Positions 33,549 through 42,406 of a DNA stretch of 56,952 nt are shown piece by piece (position 1 is the stretch's first letter; each line of letters opens with the position of its first letter). The DNA is from Mycobacterium asiaticum (GTDB taxonomy: Bacteria > Actinomycetota > Actinomycetes > Mycobacteriales > Mycobacteriaceae). The DNA lies in contig NZ_LZKQ01000324.1 in assembly GCF_001668675.1 (NCBI RefSeq), forward strand, positions 1 through 56,952. The letters run 5' to 3'. Made by a program: the position numbers and the translations under genes. The notes beneath the pieces were generated by a model. The model was not told where the DNA came from. It was given only the letters and a program-made list of their open reading frames with translations, and made no database searches.

Positions 33549-35036
33549 TCAGCTGACCGGGGCGAGCACCGGTTCGCCCGGCGCCGGCGCGCTGGGCTGC
33601 TGCGGGCCCGCCGGCTTGGGTGCCGGTGATCCGTTGGGCGGCTGCTGGCCCGCCGGAGCCGCGGGTGCCGGTGCGCCCGGAGGGGCCGGCGCTGCGGGCG
33701 GTGGCGCGGCCGGGGCCGGTGCGGCCGGCGGCTGACCGAACGGAGCCGGCGGTGGTGGCGGTGCCAACGGTGGCGGCGGCGCGAACGGGTCCGGGAAGGG
33801 CGGTGCCGCCGGTGGAGCGGCCGGTGCCAGGACGATGCCGCCGTTGGGTATCGGTGGCCCATTCGGTATCGGCGGTGCCATCCCCGGTGGCGCCGACTCG
33901 GGGGATTGCGAGCTCAGGCAGATCAGGGTGCATCCCGGCGTCACCACCGGCTGGGGCGGCTGCAGCTGCGCGGGCGGCAGCCACGGCCACATCGGCGACT
34001 GCTGGGGCAACTGCGGGTACTGCGAGATGACCTGCGGCTGCCCGAAGTCGATCAGCGGGATGTGCTGCAGCATCGGGTCGTTGCCGCCCAGGCCGTTGAC
34101 GTTCAGCGGCAGGTTCGGGCCCAGGCCTTCCGGATGTTCGAGGTGCGCATCGCCGATCGGCGGGGGCGGCCCGGTGATCGGTGGCAGGTCGACCGGGACC
34201 ACGCCCGTGGCGTACGCCGCCGCCCAGCCCAGCACGTTCTGGGCATACGACATCGAGTTGTTGTAGCGCAGGATCGCGGCCATCACCTGCATCGGATCCC
34301 GCAGGTTCAGACCGCCGCTGCACAGGTAGCGCGCCGCGGCCAAGGTCGCGTCGAACAGGTTCTGCGGGTCGGGCACGCCGTCGCCGTCGCCGTCCACGGC
34401 GTACCGCGCCCAGGTGCCCGGCAGGAACTGCATCGGGCCCATGGCGCGGGCGTAGGTCACCCGGTTGCCCTGGTTGCTCTGGACGATCACCTCGTTGCCG
34501 GGCAATGTGCCGTCCAGCGCGGGACCGTAGATCGGGTTGGTCGCGGTGCCGCGCGCGTCGGTGGCGCCGCCGTTGGCGTGCATCGACTCGATGCGCCCGA
34601 TTCCGGCGAGCAGGTTCCAGCTCACGCCACAGCCGGGTGCCGCGGCGCCCATCTTCTGTTCGGCGTTGCGGTAGGCGGACAGCGCCATTATCGGAATGCC
34701 AAGCGCGCCAGGTGAATTGACAATGGTCGGGGGTGGCGGGGCGGACGACGTGGCCGCCGCGACGTGGAAGCTGGTCGGTACCCGCTGGGCGGAGATGACG
34801 GTCGGCCGGGACAGGTCGACCTTGGGGGCCGGGCCGACGGCTGCCACTGGGGTGATGGCCGTGCGCAGCGGCTGGTTCTTGCCGTGAAAGGTTGGAGCCG
34901 TAGCGCCGACCGCACTCGCCAGGATCAACGGGGAAATCACCGCAAGTCCGAAGACCGGCTTCAGTGTCACGCCGAGTGCCTGTTGCCGCACCTTCGCGAC
35001 AACTGGGTTAGCACCCCAGCGTCCCCCTATTCGCAC
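33549..35036 (-). CDS. Lytic murein transglycosylase-like exported protein (Rv1230c-like)
   Basis: A protein of about 495 residues. A hydrophobic N-terminal segment (VFGLAVISPLILASAVGATA, about residues 28-47) looks like a signal or anchor. A middle domain of the MltB/SLT type follows: ISWNLLAGIGRIES-like catalytic Glu region (VSWNLLAGIGRIESMHANGG), AMGPMQFLPGTWARY, an acidic DGDGDGVPDPQN loop and YLCSGGLNL. The last 130 residues are a Pro/Ala-rich tail suited to the cell wall. It probably cleaves peptidoglycan glycan strands. GTG 35036 is preferred because GAGGA lies 8 bases upstream; TTG 35051 is the longer alternative. Confidence 0.87.
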   Translation of the reverse strand: MRIGGRWGANPVVAKVRQQALGVTLKPVFGLAVISPLILASAVGATAPTFHGKNQPLRTAITPVAAVGPAPKVDLSRPTVISAQRVPTSFHVAAATSSAPPPPTIVNSPGALGIPIMALSAYRNAEQKMGAAAPGCGVSWNLLAGIGRIESMHANGGATDARGTATNPIYGPALDGTLPGNEVIVQSNQGNRVTYARAMGPMQFLPGTWARYAVDGDGDGVPDPQNLFDATLAAARYLCSGGLNLRDPMQVMAAILRYNNSMSYAQNVLGWAAAYATGVVPVDLPPITGPPPPIGDAHLEHPEGLGPNLPLNVNGLGGNDPMLQHIPLIDFGQPQVISQYPQLPQQSPMWPWLPPAQLQPPQPVVTPGCTLICLSSQSPESAPPGMAPPIPNGPPIPNGGIVLAPAAPPAAPPFPDPFAPPPPLAPPPPPAPFGQPPAAPAPAAPPPAAPAPPGAPAPAAPAGQQPPNGSPAPKPAGPQQPSAPAPGEPVLAPVS

Positions 35037-35152
35037 GTCGACCGTCCTCAATTCAAGTGAGCCGCCGGGAAACTGACCTCTTGTTAGCTTCGTGAACTAG
35101 ATCACCATACATAACTCTCGTAACGGGAGTTGCGCAATGGTCCAGTTGGTTC

Positions 35153-35659
35153 TCAGCTGGATTTCTTAGCCCGTCGATCGGCGCCGTCCTGCAGCTCGGT
35201 GAGCAGGGTCCGCAGACTCTCCAGCTCGTGGCGCAGGTAGTCGCGCGTCGCCACTTCGCCGATGGACAGCCGCAGGGCGGCCAGCTCGCGGGCCAGATAT
35301 TCGGTGTCGGCCTTGGTCTGGGCCGCGCGACGGCGGTCCTCCTCCAGCGCGACCCGGTCACGGTTCTCCTGCCGGTTCTGGGCGAGCAGGATCAGCGGCG
35401 CCGCATACGCCGCCTGGGTGGAGAAGGCCAGATTGAGCAGGATGAACGGGTAGGGGTCCCAGCGCCAGTGCACGGCCCACAGGTTGAGCAGGATCCAGAT
35501 CACCACAAACACCGTCTGCAGCAGCAGATAGCGGCCGGTGCCGAAGAAGCGGGCAATCGACTCGGTGATCTGCCCGACGGCCTCGGGATCCAACCGCGGC
35601 GTGAAGCGGCGCGACGTCCGCGGGGTGTACAGCCGTCGCGGCGCAGCTGAGTTGCTCAC
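35153..35659 (-). CDS. DUF1003 membrane protein (Rv1231c-like)
   Basis: A 168-residue protein with two membrane helices (about TVFVVIWILLNLWAVHW and PFILLNLAFSTQAAYAAPLI) followed by a long coiled-coil (NRQENRDRVALEEDRRRAAQ onward), the arrangement of DUF1003 proteins. Function unknown. GTG 35659 overlaps the stop of the upstream MgtE-like gene by 4 bases (GTGA), so it is translationally coupled to it; a role with the CBS/MgtE protein in ion handling is possible. An upstream open frame lacks resemblance. Confidence 0.88.
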   Translation of the reverse strand: MSNSAAPRRLYTPRTSRRFTPRLDPEAVGQITESIARFFGTGRYLLLQTVFVVIWILLNLWAVHWRWDPYPFILLNLAFSTQAAYAAPLILLAQNRQENRDRVALEEDRRRAAQTKADTEYLARELAALRLSIGEVATRDYLRHELESLRTLLTELQDGADRRAKKSS

Positions 35660-36963
35660 AGCGCTCCTCCGCCCCGGGGCGGCCGGCCCGCGGGATCCAG
35701 CTGCGGCACGTCTACCCGCCAGTCGTGCGGGAGGAGGTGATCCAGCAGGTCGTCGACGGTGACCGCGCCCAGCAGGTGGTTCTGGTCGTCGACCACCGGT
35801 CCGCACACCAGGTTGTAGGCCGCGAAATACCTCGTCACGGCGCCCAGCGGCGTCTCAGGGGCCAGGGTCAGCAGATCATTGTCGACGATTCCACCGACCA
35901 GTTCGGCCGGTGGGTCCCGCAACAGCCGCTGCAGGTGCACGCACCCCAGGTATTGCCCGGTCGGGGTGGCCGTTGGGGGACGGGCGACGAAAACCATGGA
36001 AGCCAGCGCCGGGGTCAGGTCGGGGTCGCGGAGCCGGGCCAGCGCCTCGGCTACCGAGGTGTCCGGGGTGAGCACGACCGGGTTCGACGTCATCAAACCA
36101 CCGGCGGTGTCCGGGGAGTGCTTCAACAAGCGCCGCACCGGGTCGGAATCGTCGGGATCCATTCGGGTCAGCAGCACTTCGGCGTCGGTGGGGTTCAGCG
36201 TGCCCAGCAGGTCCGCGGCGTCGTCGGGATCCATCTCTTCCAGCACATCCGCGGCGCGTTCGGTACCCAGCTGGGCAAGCACCTCGGCCTGATCGAGTTC
36301 GGGCAGTTCCTGCAAGATGTCGGCCAGCCGGTCGTCACCCAGCGCCTTGAACACCTCGTACCGGCGCTTGGTGGGCAGTCCGCGGATCGCGTCGGCGACG
36401 TCGACGGCGCGACGCCCCTCGAACTGCTCGAGCAGCTCCGCCACTCCCTGCCCGGGCATGGCGAGGGCGGAGGGCGTCAGGCCGTGTACGTTCTGCCATT
36501 CCACGACGTGCACCGGCCCGCGTCGCCGCAGCCTTCGGTTGGTGCGGACGGCGACCCTGGTCACCACCCAATCCCGGGTACGGGTCTGCTCGATACCCAG
36601 ATCGGTGACCACCACGTCCACGCCGGCCAGCTCCGGCAGGTCTGGATCGTTGACCCGAACCTGGGTGTCCAGCACCTGACCCATGGCCAGTACTTCACCC
36701 GGCCGCTGCTCGAAATGACGCAGCGAAACGCTTCCGGTGCTCAACGTCACAGCGTTGGGCTCGATCGCGGCCACCCGAAGGATCGGGATGAAGATGCTGC
36801 GGCGGGTCGCCAGGTCGACGACCAGCCCCAGGACACGGGGTTGCTGGCGCACGATGCTGATGCTGATCACCACGTCGCGCACCCGCCCGAAGGATTCGCC
36901 GAGTGGACCCAACACCATCATTCGTGGCAGCCGCGCCACGTACACCCTGTTGACCGAACCCAT
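35656..36963 (-). CDS. MgtE N-domain and CBS-domain protein without transport domain (Rv1232c-like)
   Basis: A 435-residue soluble protein. The first 140 residues contain two PRC-barrel-like segments (LGPLGESFGRVRDVVIS). Then comes an MgtE-type N domain of helical repeats (LLEQFEGRRAVDVADAI, LPELDQAEVLAQLGTERAAD, MDPDDAADLLGTL), which in MgtE senses Mg2+. A CBS pair follows (PVVLTPDTSVAEALARLRD, DNDLLTLAPETPLGAVTRYF). The membrane channel domain of MgtE is missing, so it may act as a cytosolic Mg2+ or nucleotide sensor. It is coupled to the DUF1003 membrane protein, which could supply the membrane partner. Confidence 0.9.
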   Translation of the reverse strand: MGSVNRVYVARLPRMMVLGPLGESFGRVRDVVISISIVRQQPRVLGLVVDLATRRSIFIPILRVAAIEPNAVTLSTGSVSLRHFEQRPGEVLAMGQVLDTQVRVNDPDLPELAGVDVVVTDLGIEQTRTRDWVVTRVAVRTNRRLRRRGPVHVVEWQNVHGLTPSALAMPGQGVAELLEQFEGRRAVDVADAIRGLPTKRRYEVFKALGDDRLADILQELPELDQAEVLAQLGTERAADVLEEMDPDDAADLLGTLNPTDAEVLLTRMDPDDSDPVRRLLKHSPDTAGGLMTSNPVVLTPDTSVAEALARLRDPDLTPALASMVFVARPPTATPTGQYLGCVHLQRLLRDPPAELVGGIVDNDLLTLAPETPLGAVTRYFAAYNLVCGPVVDDQNHLLGAVTVDDLLDHLLPHDWRVDVPQLDPAGRPPRGGGAL

Positions 36964-37014
36964 GAGGAAAGCGTAGGCAGCCCGGTGCGAGTCGGCAGGT
37001 TCGGGCGGCTGGGG

Positions 37015-37479
37015 TCAGGCGCCGATCACGCCCAGTCCCACGACGAAGAAGTAGAACAGCAGGGTCACGACGCTGATCACGATGCCGCCGACGGCCAGGC
37101 CGTGGCCGTCTTCGCGGGTCCGCTTGATCTGGCTGAGGGCAACGTTGCCGCACACCACCCCGACTATCGAACCGACGCAGCAGAAGACGCCGAGGATGCT
37201 CGCGACCAGTGCGGTGATCGCCATTTTGTTCGTCCCCGAACGCGGAGTGCCGTACCCGGCGGCGTACTCCCACCCGGGGTAATAGCCGCCCGGATGGCCA
37301 CCGTACGGGGGCGGCATGGGAGGTGGATACGGGGGCGGGTACCCGGCCGCGCCGTCCGGCGGGTAATCCAGCGGCGCCGGGCCCGCTGGCGCGGCTCCCG
37401 GCACTGCCCACGGCGAGTCGTAGATCGACTGCTCAGCGGGGTGTTCGTGCTCGCCGGAGGAGCCGCCGGGCGATGTCAT
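37015..37479 (-). CDS. Pro/Gly-rich DUF4190 membrane protein (Rv1233c-like)
   Basis: A 154-residue protein with a long Pro/Gly/Tyr-rich N-terminus (PPYPPPMPPPYGGHPGGYYP) and two C-terminal membrane helices (MAITALVASILGVFCCVGSI and GIVISVVTLLFYFFVVGLGV) separated by LSQIKRTREDGHGLAVGG, the DUF4190 pattern. Function unknown. The ATG at 37479 is used; a TTG codon at 37488 is an unlikely alternative. It lies upstream of the MgtE-like gene on the same strand. Confidence 0.86.
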   Translation of the reverse strand: MTSPGGSSGEHEHPAEQSIYDSPWAVPGAAPAGPAPLDYPPDGAAGYPPPYPPPMPPPYGGHPGGYYPGWEYAAGYGTPRSGTNKMAITALVASILGVFCCVGSIVGVVCGNVALSQIKRTREDGHGLAVGGIVISVVTLLFYFFVVGLGVIGA

Positions 37480-37596
37480 AGTGATCAACGTAGCCTACGG
37501 TCAGGGGCCCCCGCCCAGGTCAAATGCGCAGCCCGGAGAGTGCATTTCGGTTGCCGAGATGAAACGATGGCCGAGGCAGGAGAAAGATGAGGATCG

Positions 37597-38112
37597 ATGA
37601 CTAGCCCATTTCAATCGGGACAACCGCCAGCCGGCGGGGCTGGGGGCCGGCGAAACGTGCCGGCCTTGCCGACGCCGCCCAAAGGCTGGCCCGTCGGTTC
37701 GTATCCGACCTACGCCGAGGCGCAACGCGCCGTCGATTATCTCTCCGACCAGCAATTTCCCGTCCAGCAGGTGACCATCGTCGGGGTTGACCTGATGCAG
37801 GTGGAACGCGTCACCGGCCGCTTGAGCTGGGGCAAGGTGCTCGGCGGGGGAGTGCTCAGCGGGGCGTGGCTGGGGCTGTTCATCGGGCTGGTGCTCGGCT
37901 TCTTCAGCCCCAATCCGTGGGGCGCGCTGATCACGGGTCTGATCGCAGGGGTTTTCTTCGGGTTGATCACCTCAGCGGTGCCGTACGCCATGGCGCGCGG
38001 CACCCGGGACTTCAGTTCGACCATGCAACTGGTGGCTGGCCGCTACGACGTGCTCTGCGACCCGCAGAACGCGGAGAAGGCGCGAGATCTGCTGGCACGT
38101 CTGGCGATCTGA
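37597..38112 (+). CDS. General-stress-protein-17M-like membrane protein (Rv1234-like)
   Basis: A 171-residue protein. A Pro/Gly-rich start is followed by a domain like general stress protein 17M (VGSYPTYAEAQRAVDYLSD, FPVQQVTIVGVDL). A hydrophobic hairpin of two helices comes next (GGGVLSGAWLGLFIGLVLGF, GALITGLIAGVFFGLITS) and a short tail. Function unknown. It lies only 3 bases before lpqY and on the same strand, so it is probably the first gene of the trehalose importer operon here, as in M. tuberculosis (Rv1234). Confidence 0.87.
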   Translation: MTSPFQSGQPPAGGAGGRRNVPALPTPPKGWPVGSYPTYAEAQRAVDYLSDQQFPVQQVTIVGVDLMQVERVTGRLSWGKVLGGGVLSGAWLGLFIGLVLGFFSPNPWGALITGLIAGVFFGLITSAVPYAMARGTRDFSSTMQLVAGRYDVLCDPQNAEKARDLLARLAI

Positions 38113-38115
38113 CTC

Positions 38116-39522
38116 GTGAGTTCTCGCCGGCGGTTGCGGCGGTGGGGCACGGCCGTCTTGGCGGCGCTGATCGCCGCGTCGATCCCCGCCTGCGGTTCGG
38201 GCCCTCGCGGCGTGGTCATCAGCCTCTACACCCCGGCCACCGATGGCGCGACATTCCGCGCGGTGGCACAGCGTTGCACCGACCAGGCCGACGGCCGCTA
38301 CCGCATCCAGCACGTGAGCCTGGCCAGATCGCCCGACGAACAGCGGCTCCAGCTGGCCCGACGGCTGGCCGGGCACGACCGCACCCTGGACGTGATGGGC
38401 ATCGACGTGGTGTGGACCGCGGAGTTCGCCGAGGCCGGGTGGGCACTGCCGCTCGCTGCGGACCCCGCCGGCCGGGCCGAGAGCGACGCGAGCGTCGATA
38501 CCTTGTCGGGTCCGCTCACGACGGCCACCTGGAAGCACCGGCTGTACGCGGCGCCGGTCACCACCAACACCCAACTGCTTTGGTACCGAACGGATTTGGT
38601 GCGGATGCCGCCGCGTGACTGGGCCGGCATGGCCGCCGAGGCGACGCGCCTGCAGGCAGCCGGGCAGCCGAGCTGGATCGCCGTGCAGGCCAACGAGGCC
38701 GAGGGCCTGGTGGTGTGGTTCAACACGCTGTTGGCCAGCGCCGGCGGACAGGTGCTGTCCGAGGACGGCAAGAGCGTCACCCTGACCGACACCCCCGCAC
38801 ACCGGGCGGCCACCGTGACGGCGCTGCGGATCATGAAATCGGTAGCCACCGCGCCCGGGGCCGACCCGTCCATCACCCGCAGCGACGAGGGCAGCGCACG
38901 CCTGGCGGTCGAACAGGGCAAGGCCGCGCTGGAGGTCAATTGGCCGTATGTGCTGGCGTCGATGCTGGAGAACGCGGTGAAGGGCGGGGTGCCGTTCCTG
39001 CCGCTCGACCGCCTGCCCGAATTGGCCGGCAGCATCAACCGGTTCGGCTCCTTCGCGCCCAGCGACGAGCAGTTCCAGCTCGCCTACGCCGCGAGCCAGC
39101 AGGTGTTCGGGTTCGCCCGCTACCCCGGGGTGCTGCCCGGGCAGCGTGCCAAGGTGACCATCGGCGGGCTGAATCTGGCGGTGGCCGGCACCACCCGTCA
39201 CCGCGCGGAGGCGTTCGACGCCGTCCGCTGCCTGCGCAGCCTGCAGAACCAGAAGTACGTCGCGATCGAGGGCGGGCTGCCGCCGGTGCGGACCTCGCTG
39301 TATTCCGACCCGCAGTTCCAGGCGAAGTACCCGATGTACGGCACTATCCGTCAGCAACTCACCGACGCCGCGGTGCGGCCCGCGACGCCCGCCTACCAGG
39401 CGGTGTCGATCCGGCTGGCATCGGCGCTGAGCCCGATCACCGCGATCGACCCCGAGCGCACCGCCGACGCGCTGGCCGCCGAGGTGCGAAAGGCCATCGA
39501 CGGCAAGGGGCTGCTGCCGTGA
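38116..39522 (+). CDS. lpqY: Trehalose-binding lipoprotein LpqY
   Basis: A 468-residue extracytoplasmic solute-binding lipoprotein of the LpqY-SugABC importer, which recycles trehalose released from trehalose monomycolate at the cell wall. The signal peptide has Arg-rich n-region (SSRRRLRRWG), a hydrophobic core and the lipobox IPAC with Cys near residue 25. The mature part is a family 1 binding protein (VISLYTPATDGATFRAVAQR, later VAVAG and SLQNQKYVAIEGGLPP). GTG start at 38116. Its stop overlaps the sugA start (GTGA). Confidence 0.96.
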   Translation: MSSRRRLRRWGTAVLAALIAASIPACGSGPRGVVISLYTPATDGATFRAVAQRCTDQADGRYRIQHVSLARSPDEQRLQLARRLAGHDRTLDVMGIDVVWTAEFAEAGWALPLAADPAGRAESDASVDTLSGPLTTATWKHRLYAAPVTTNTQLLWYRTDLVRMPPRDWAGMAAEATRLQAAGQPSWIAVQANEAEGLVVWFNTLLASAGGQVLSEDGKSVTLTDTPAHRAATVTALRIMKSVATAPGADPSITRSDEGSARLAVEQGKAALEVNWPYVLASMLENAVKGGVPFLPLDRLPELAGSINRFGSFAPSDEQFQLAYAASQQVFGFARYPGVLPGQRAKVTIGGLNLAVAGTTRHRAEAFDAVRCLRSLQNQKYVAIEGGLPPVRTSLYSDPQFQAKYPMYGTIRQQLTDAAVRPATPAYQAVSIRLASALSPITAIDPERTADALAAEVRKAIDGKGLLP

Positions 39523-40400
39523 GTCTGCAGCTGACCCCCGAGCGGCGCCTGGCCTACCTGCTGGTCGCACCCGCGGTGACCCTGATGCTGGCGGTAACGG
39601 CCTACCCGATCTGCTACGCGGTGTGGTTGAGCCTGCAGCGCAACAACTTGGCCACCCCCGACGACACCGCGTTCATCGGCCTGGGCAACTACCAGACGAT
39701 CCTGACCGACCGGTACTGGTGGACCGCGCTGGGTGTGACGCTGGGGATCACCGTGGTCTCGGTGGCGCTCGAGTTCGTGCTGGGATTGTCACTGGCGCTG
39801 GTGATGCACCGGACGATGCTCGGCAAGGGGCTGGTGCGCACCGCGGTGCTGATCCCGTACGGCATCGTCACGGTGGTGGCGTCCTACAGCTGGTATTACG
39901 CCTGGACGCCCGGCACCGGCTACCTGGCAAATCTGCTGCCCGACGGGAGCGCCCCGCTGACACAACAGATTCCGTCGCTCGGGGTGGTGGTGCTGGCCGA
40001 GGTGTGGAAGACGACGCCGTTCATGGCACTGCTGCTGCTGGCCGGGCTGGCGCTGGTGCCCGAGGATCTGTTGAAGGCCGCGCAGGTCGACGGCGCGGAC
40101 CCGTGGCAGCGGCTGACCAGGATCATCCTGCCGATCATCAAGCCGGCCGTCGTGGTTGCTCTGCTGTTCCGAACGCTGGACGCGTTCCGGATCTTCGACA
40201 ACATCTACGTGCTCACCGCCGGGGACAACAACACCGGTTCGGTGTCAATCCTGGGCTATGACAACCTGTTCAAGGGCTTCAACGTGGGCCTGGGTTCGGC
40301 GATCAGCGTGCTGATCTTCCTGTGCGTGGGGCTGATCGCGATCGTCTTCATCAAGCTGTTCGGCGCCGCGGCTCCGGGAGGTGACGCCGGTGACAGGTGA
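39519..40400 (+). CDS. sugA: Trehalose ABC importer permease SugA
   Basis: A 293-residue permease with six membrane helices and the EAA loop near the end (EDLLKAAQVDGADPWQRL, then ILPIIKP), which contacts SugC. GTG 39519 overlaps the lpqY stop by 4 bases and gives MSLQLTPERRLAYLL. The M. tuberculosis protein is slightly longer at its N-terminus as I recall. Together with SugB it forms the membrane channel for trehalose. Confidence 0.95.
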   Translation: MSLQLTPERRLAYLLVAPAVTLMLAVTAYPICYAVWLSLQRNNLATPDDTAFIGLGNYQTILTDRYWWTALGVTLGITVVSVALEFVLGLSLALVMHRTMLGKGLVRTAVLIPYGIVTVVASYSWYYAWTPGTGYLANLLPDGSAPLTQQIPSLGVVVLAEVWKTTPFMALLLLAGLALVPEDLLKAAQVDGADPWQRLTRIILPIIKPAVVVALLFRTLDAFRIFDNIYVLTAGDNNTGSVSILGYDNLFKGFNVGLGSAISVLIFLCVGLIAIVFIKLFGAAAPGGDAGDR

Positions 40401-41229
40401 ATCGCTGGGCACGCGACGCGCCACATTCTGGGTCGTCGTGGATACCGTGGTGGTCCTGTACGCGCTGCTGCCGGTGCTGTGGATTCTGAGCCTTTCGCTC
40501 AAGCCGACGTCAAAGGTCAAGGACGGCAGGCTGATTCCGTCGTCGGTGACACTGGACAACTATCGGGGCATCTTCCGCGGCGAATTCTTCAGCTCGGCAC
40601 TGATCAACTCCATCGGGATCGGGCTGACCACCACTGCCGTCGCGGTGGCACTCGGCGCGATGGCGGCGTATGCGATTGCGCGGCTGAACTTTCCGGGCAA
40701 GCGGGCACTGGTCGGCATGACGCTGCTGATCACCATGTTCCCCGCGATCTCGCTGGTGACACCGCTGTTCAACATCGAACGCGCGTTAGGGCTTTTCGAC
40801 ACCTGGCCGGGATTGATCCTGCCGTACATCACCTTCGCGCTGCCGCTGGCCATCTACACGCTCTCGGCGTTCTTCCGCGAGATCCCGTGGGACCTGGAGA
40901 AGGCGGCGAAGATGGACGGCGCGACGGCGGCTCAGGCGTTCCGGATGGTGATCGTGCCGTTGGCCGCCCCGGGAATGGTGACGGCGGCCATCCTGGTCTT
41001 CATCTTCGCCTGGAACGACCTGTTGCTGGCATTGTCACTGACCGCCACCAAGGCGGCCATCACCGCCCCGGTGGCGATCGCAAACTTCACCGGCAGTTCG
41101 CAATTCGAGGAACCGACCGGATCGATCGCCGCCGGCGCGGTGGTGATCACCATCCCGATCATTGTCTTTGTTCTGGTCTTTCAACGACGGATCGTCGCCG
41201 GGTTGACCTCTGGCGCTGTGAAGGGATAG
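40390..41229 (+). CDS. sugB: Trehalose ABC importer permease SugB
   Basis: A 279-residue permease with six helices and the EAA loop DLEKAAKMDGATAAQAF followed by VIVPLAAPG. I place the start at GTG 40390, 8 bases after GGGAGG (40376-40381), which is inside the end of sugA; GTG 40381 is the alternative. The end (FQRRIVAGLTSGAVKG) is the conserved family tail. sugC follows after 4 bases. Confidence 0.94.
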   Translation: MTGESLGTRRATFWVVVDTVVVLYALLPVLWILSLSLKPTSKVKDGRLIPSSVTLDNYRGIFRGEFFSSALINSIGIGLTTTAVAVALGAMAAYAIARLNFPGKRALVGMTLLITMFPAISLVTPLFNIERALGLFDTWPGLILPYITFALPLAIYTLSAFFREIPWDLEKAAKMDGATAAQAFRMVIVPLAAPGMVTAAILVFIFAWNDLLLALSLTATKAAITAPVAIANFTGSSQFEEPTGSIAAGAVVITIPIIVFVLVFQRRIVAGLTSGAVKG

Positions 41230-41233
41230 CGCG

Positions 41234-42406
41234 ATGGCCGAGATTGTGCTCGAACACGTCAACAAGAGTTACCCCGACGGTCACCCGGCGGTACAAGACC
41301 TCAGCGTCACCATCGCCGACGGCGAGTTCGTCATTCTGGTCGGCCCGTCCGGGTGCGGCAAGACGACGACGCTGAATATGATTGCCGGACTGGAGGACAT
41401 CTCGTCGGGCGAGCTGCGCATCGGCGGTGAGCGGGTCAACGAGAAGGCGCCCAAGGACCGCGACATCGCGATGGTGTTCCAATCCTATGCCCTGTACCCG
41501 CACATGACGGTGCGGCAGAACATCGCGTTTCCGCTGACGCTGGCCAAGATGTCGAAAACCGACATCGCCCAGAAGGTGGAAGAGACCGCCCGAATCCTCG
41601 ATCTGACCGAGCTGTTGGATCGTCGGCCCGCGCAGTTGTCGGGCGGTCAGCGGCAGCGGGTGGCGATGGGGCGGGCAATCGTGCGTCACCCCAAGGCCTT
41701 TCTGATGGACGAGCCGCTGTCCAACCTGGACGCCAAGCTGCGGGTGCAGATGCGCGGCGAGATCGCCCGGTTGCAGAAGCGGTTGGGCACCACCACCGTG
41801 TACGTCACACACGACCAGACCGAGGCGATGACGCTGGGTGACCGGGTGGTGGTCATGCACGCCGGGATCGCCCAGCAGATCGGTACGCCCACCGAGCTCT
41901 ACGAGCGGCCCGCCAATCTGTTCGTGGCCGGCTTCATCGGATCGCCCGCGATGAACTTCTTCCCCGCGACGTTGACGTCGATGGGCCTGGAACTGCCGTT
42001 CGGGGAGCTGACGTTGGCGCCGGAGTTGCAGCAGGTGATCGCCGAGCACCCCAAGCCGGACAACATCATCGTGGGCGTGCGGCCCGAGCACATCCACGAC
42101 GCGGCTTTGATCGACGGGTACCAGCGCATCAGTTCGCTGGTTTTCCAGGTCAACGTCGATCTGGTCGAATCACTGGGTTCGGACAAATACGTGTATTTCA
42201 CCACCGGCGGTCCCGAGGTGCACTCGGCGCGGTTGGACGAGGTCGCCGCGGAGTCGGAGGTGAATGAAAACCAGTTCGTGGCAAGGGTTCCCACCGAGTC
42301 CAAGGCCGCCATCGGCGAACCGGTCGAGCTGGCTTTCGACACCCGCAAGCTCGCGGTCTTCGACGCCGACTCCGGGGTCAACCTCACCGTGCCGCCCGCG
42401 ACGTGA
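41234..42406 (+). CDS. sugC: Trehalose ABC importer ATPase SugC
   Basis: A 390-residue sugar-importer ATPase of the MalK/UgpC type. Walker A GPSGCGKTTT, signature LSGGQRQRVAMGRAIV, Walker B FLMDEPLSNLDA and the switch His in VTHDQTEAM are all canonical. The C-terminal third is a regulatory TOBE/OB domain (VGVRPEHIHDA). It powers trehalose recycling by LpqY-SugAB. The stop overlaps the next gene by 4 bases. Confidence 0.97.
   Translation: MAEIVLEHVNKSYPDGHPAVQDLSVTIADGEFVILVGPSGCGKTTTLNMIAGLEDISSGELRIGGERVNEKAPKDRDIAMVFQSYALYPHMTVRQNIAFPLTLAKMSKTDIAQKVEETARILDLTELLDRRPAQLSGGQRQRVAMGRAIVRHPKAFLMDEPLSNLDAKLRVQMRGEIARLQKRLGTTTVYVTHDQTEAMTLGDRVVVMHAGIAQQIGTPTELYERPANLFVAGFIGSPAMNFFPATLTSMGLELPFGELTLAPELQQVIAEHPKPDNIIVGVRPEHIHDAALIDGYQRISSLVFQVNVDLVESLGSDKYVYFTTGGPEVHSARLDEVAAESEVNENQFVARVPTESKAAIGEPVELAFDTRKLAVFDADSGVNLTVPPAT

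Noticed and set aside
35725..37590. 621-residue plus-strand open frame
   Set aside because: Antisense over the MgtE-like and DUF4190 genes; composition is His/Gln/Val-rich shadow-type and no motif is seen.
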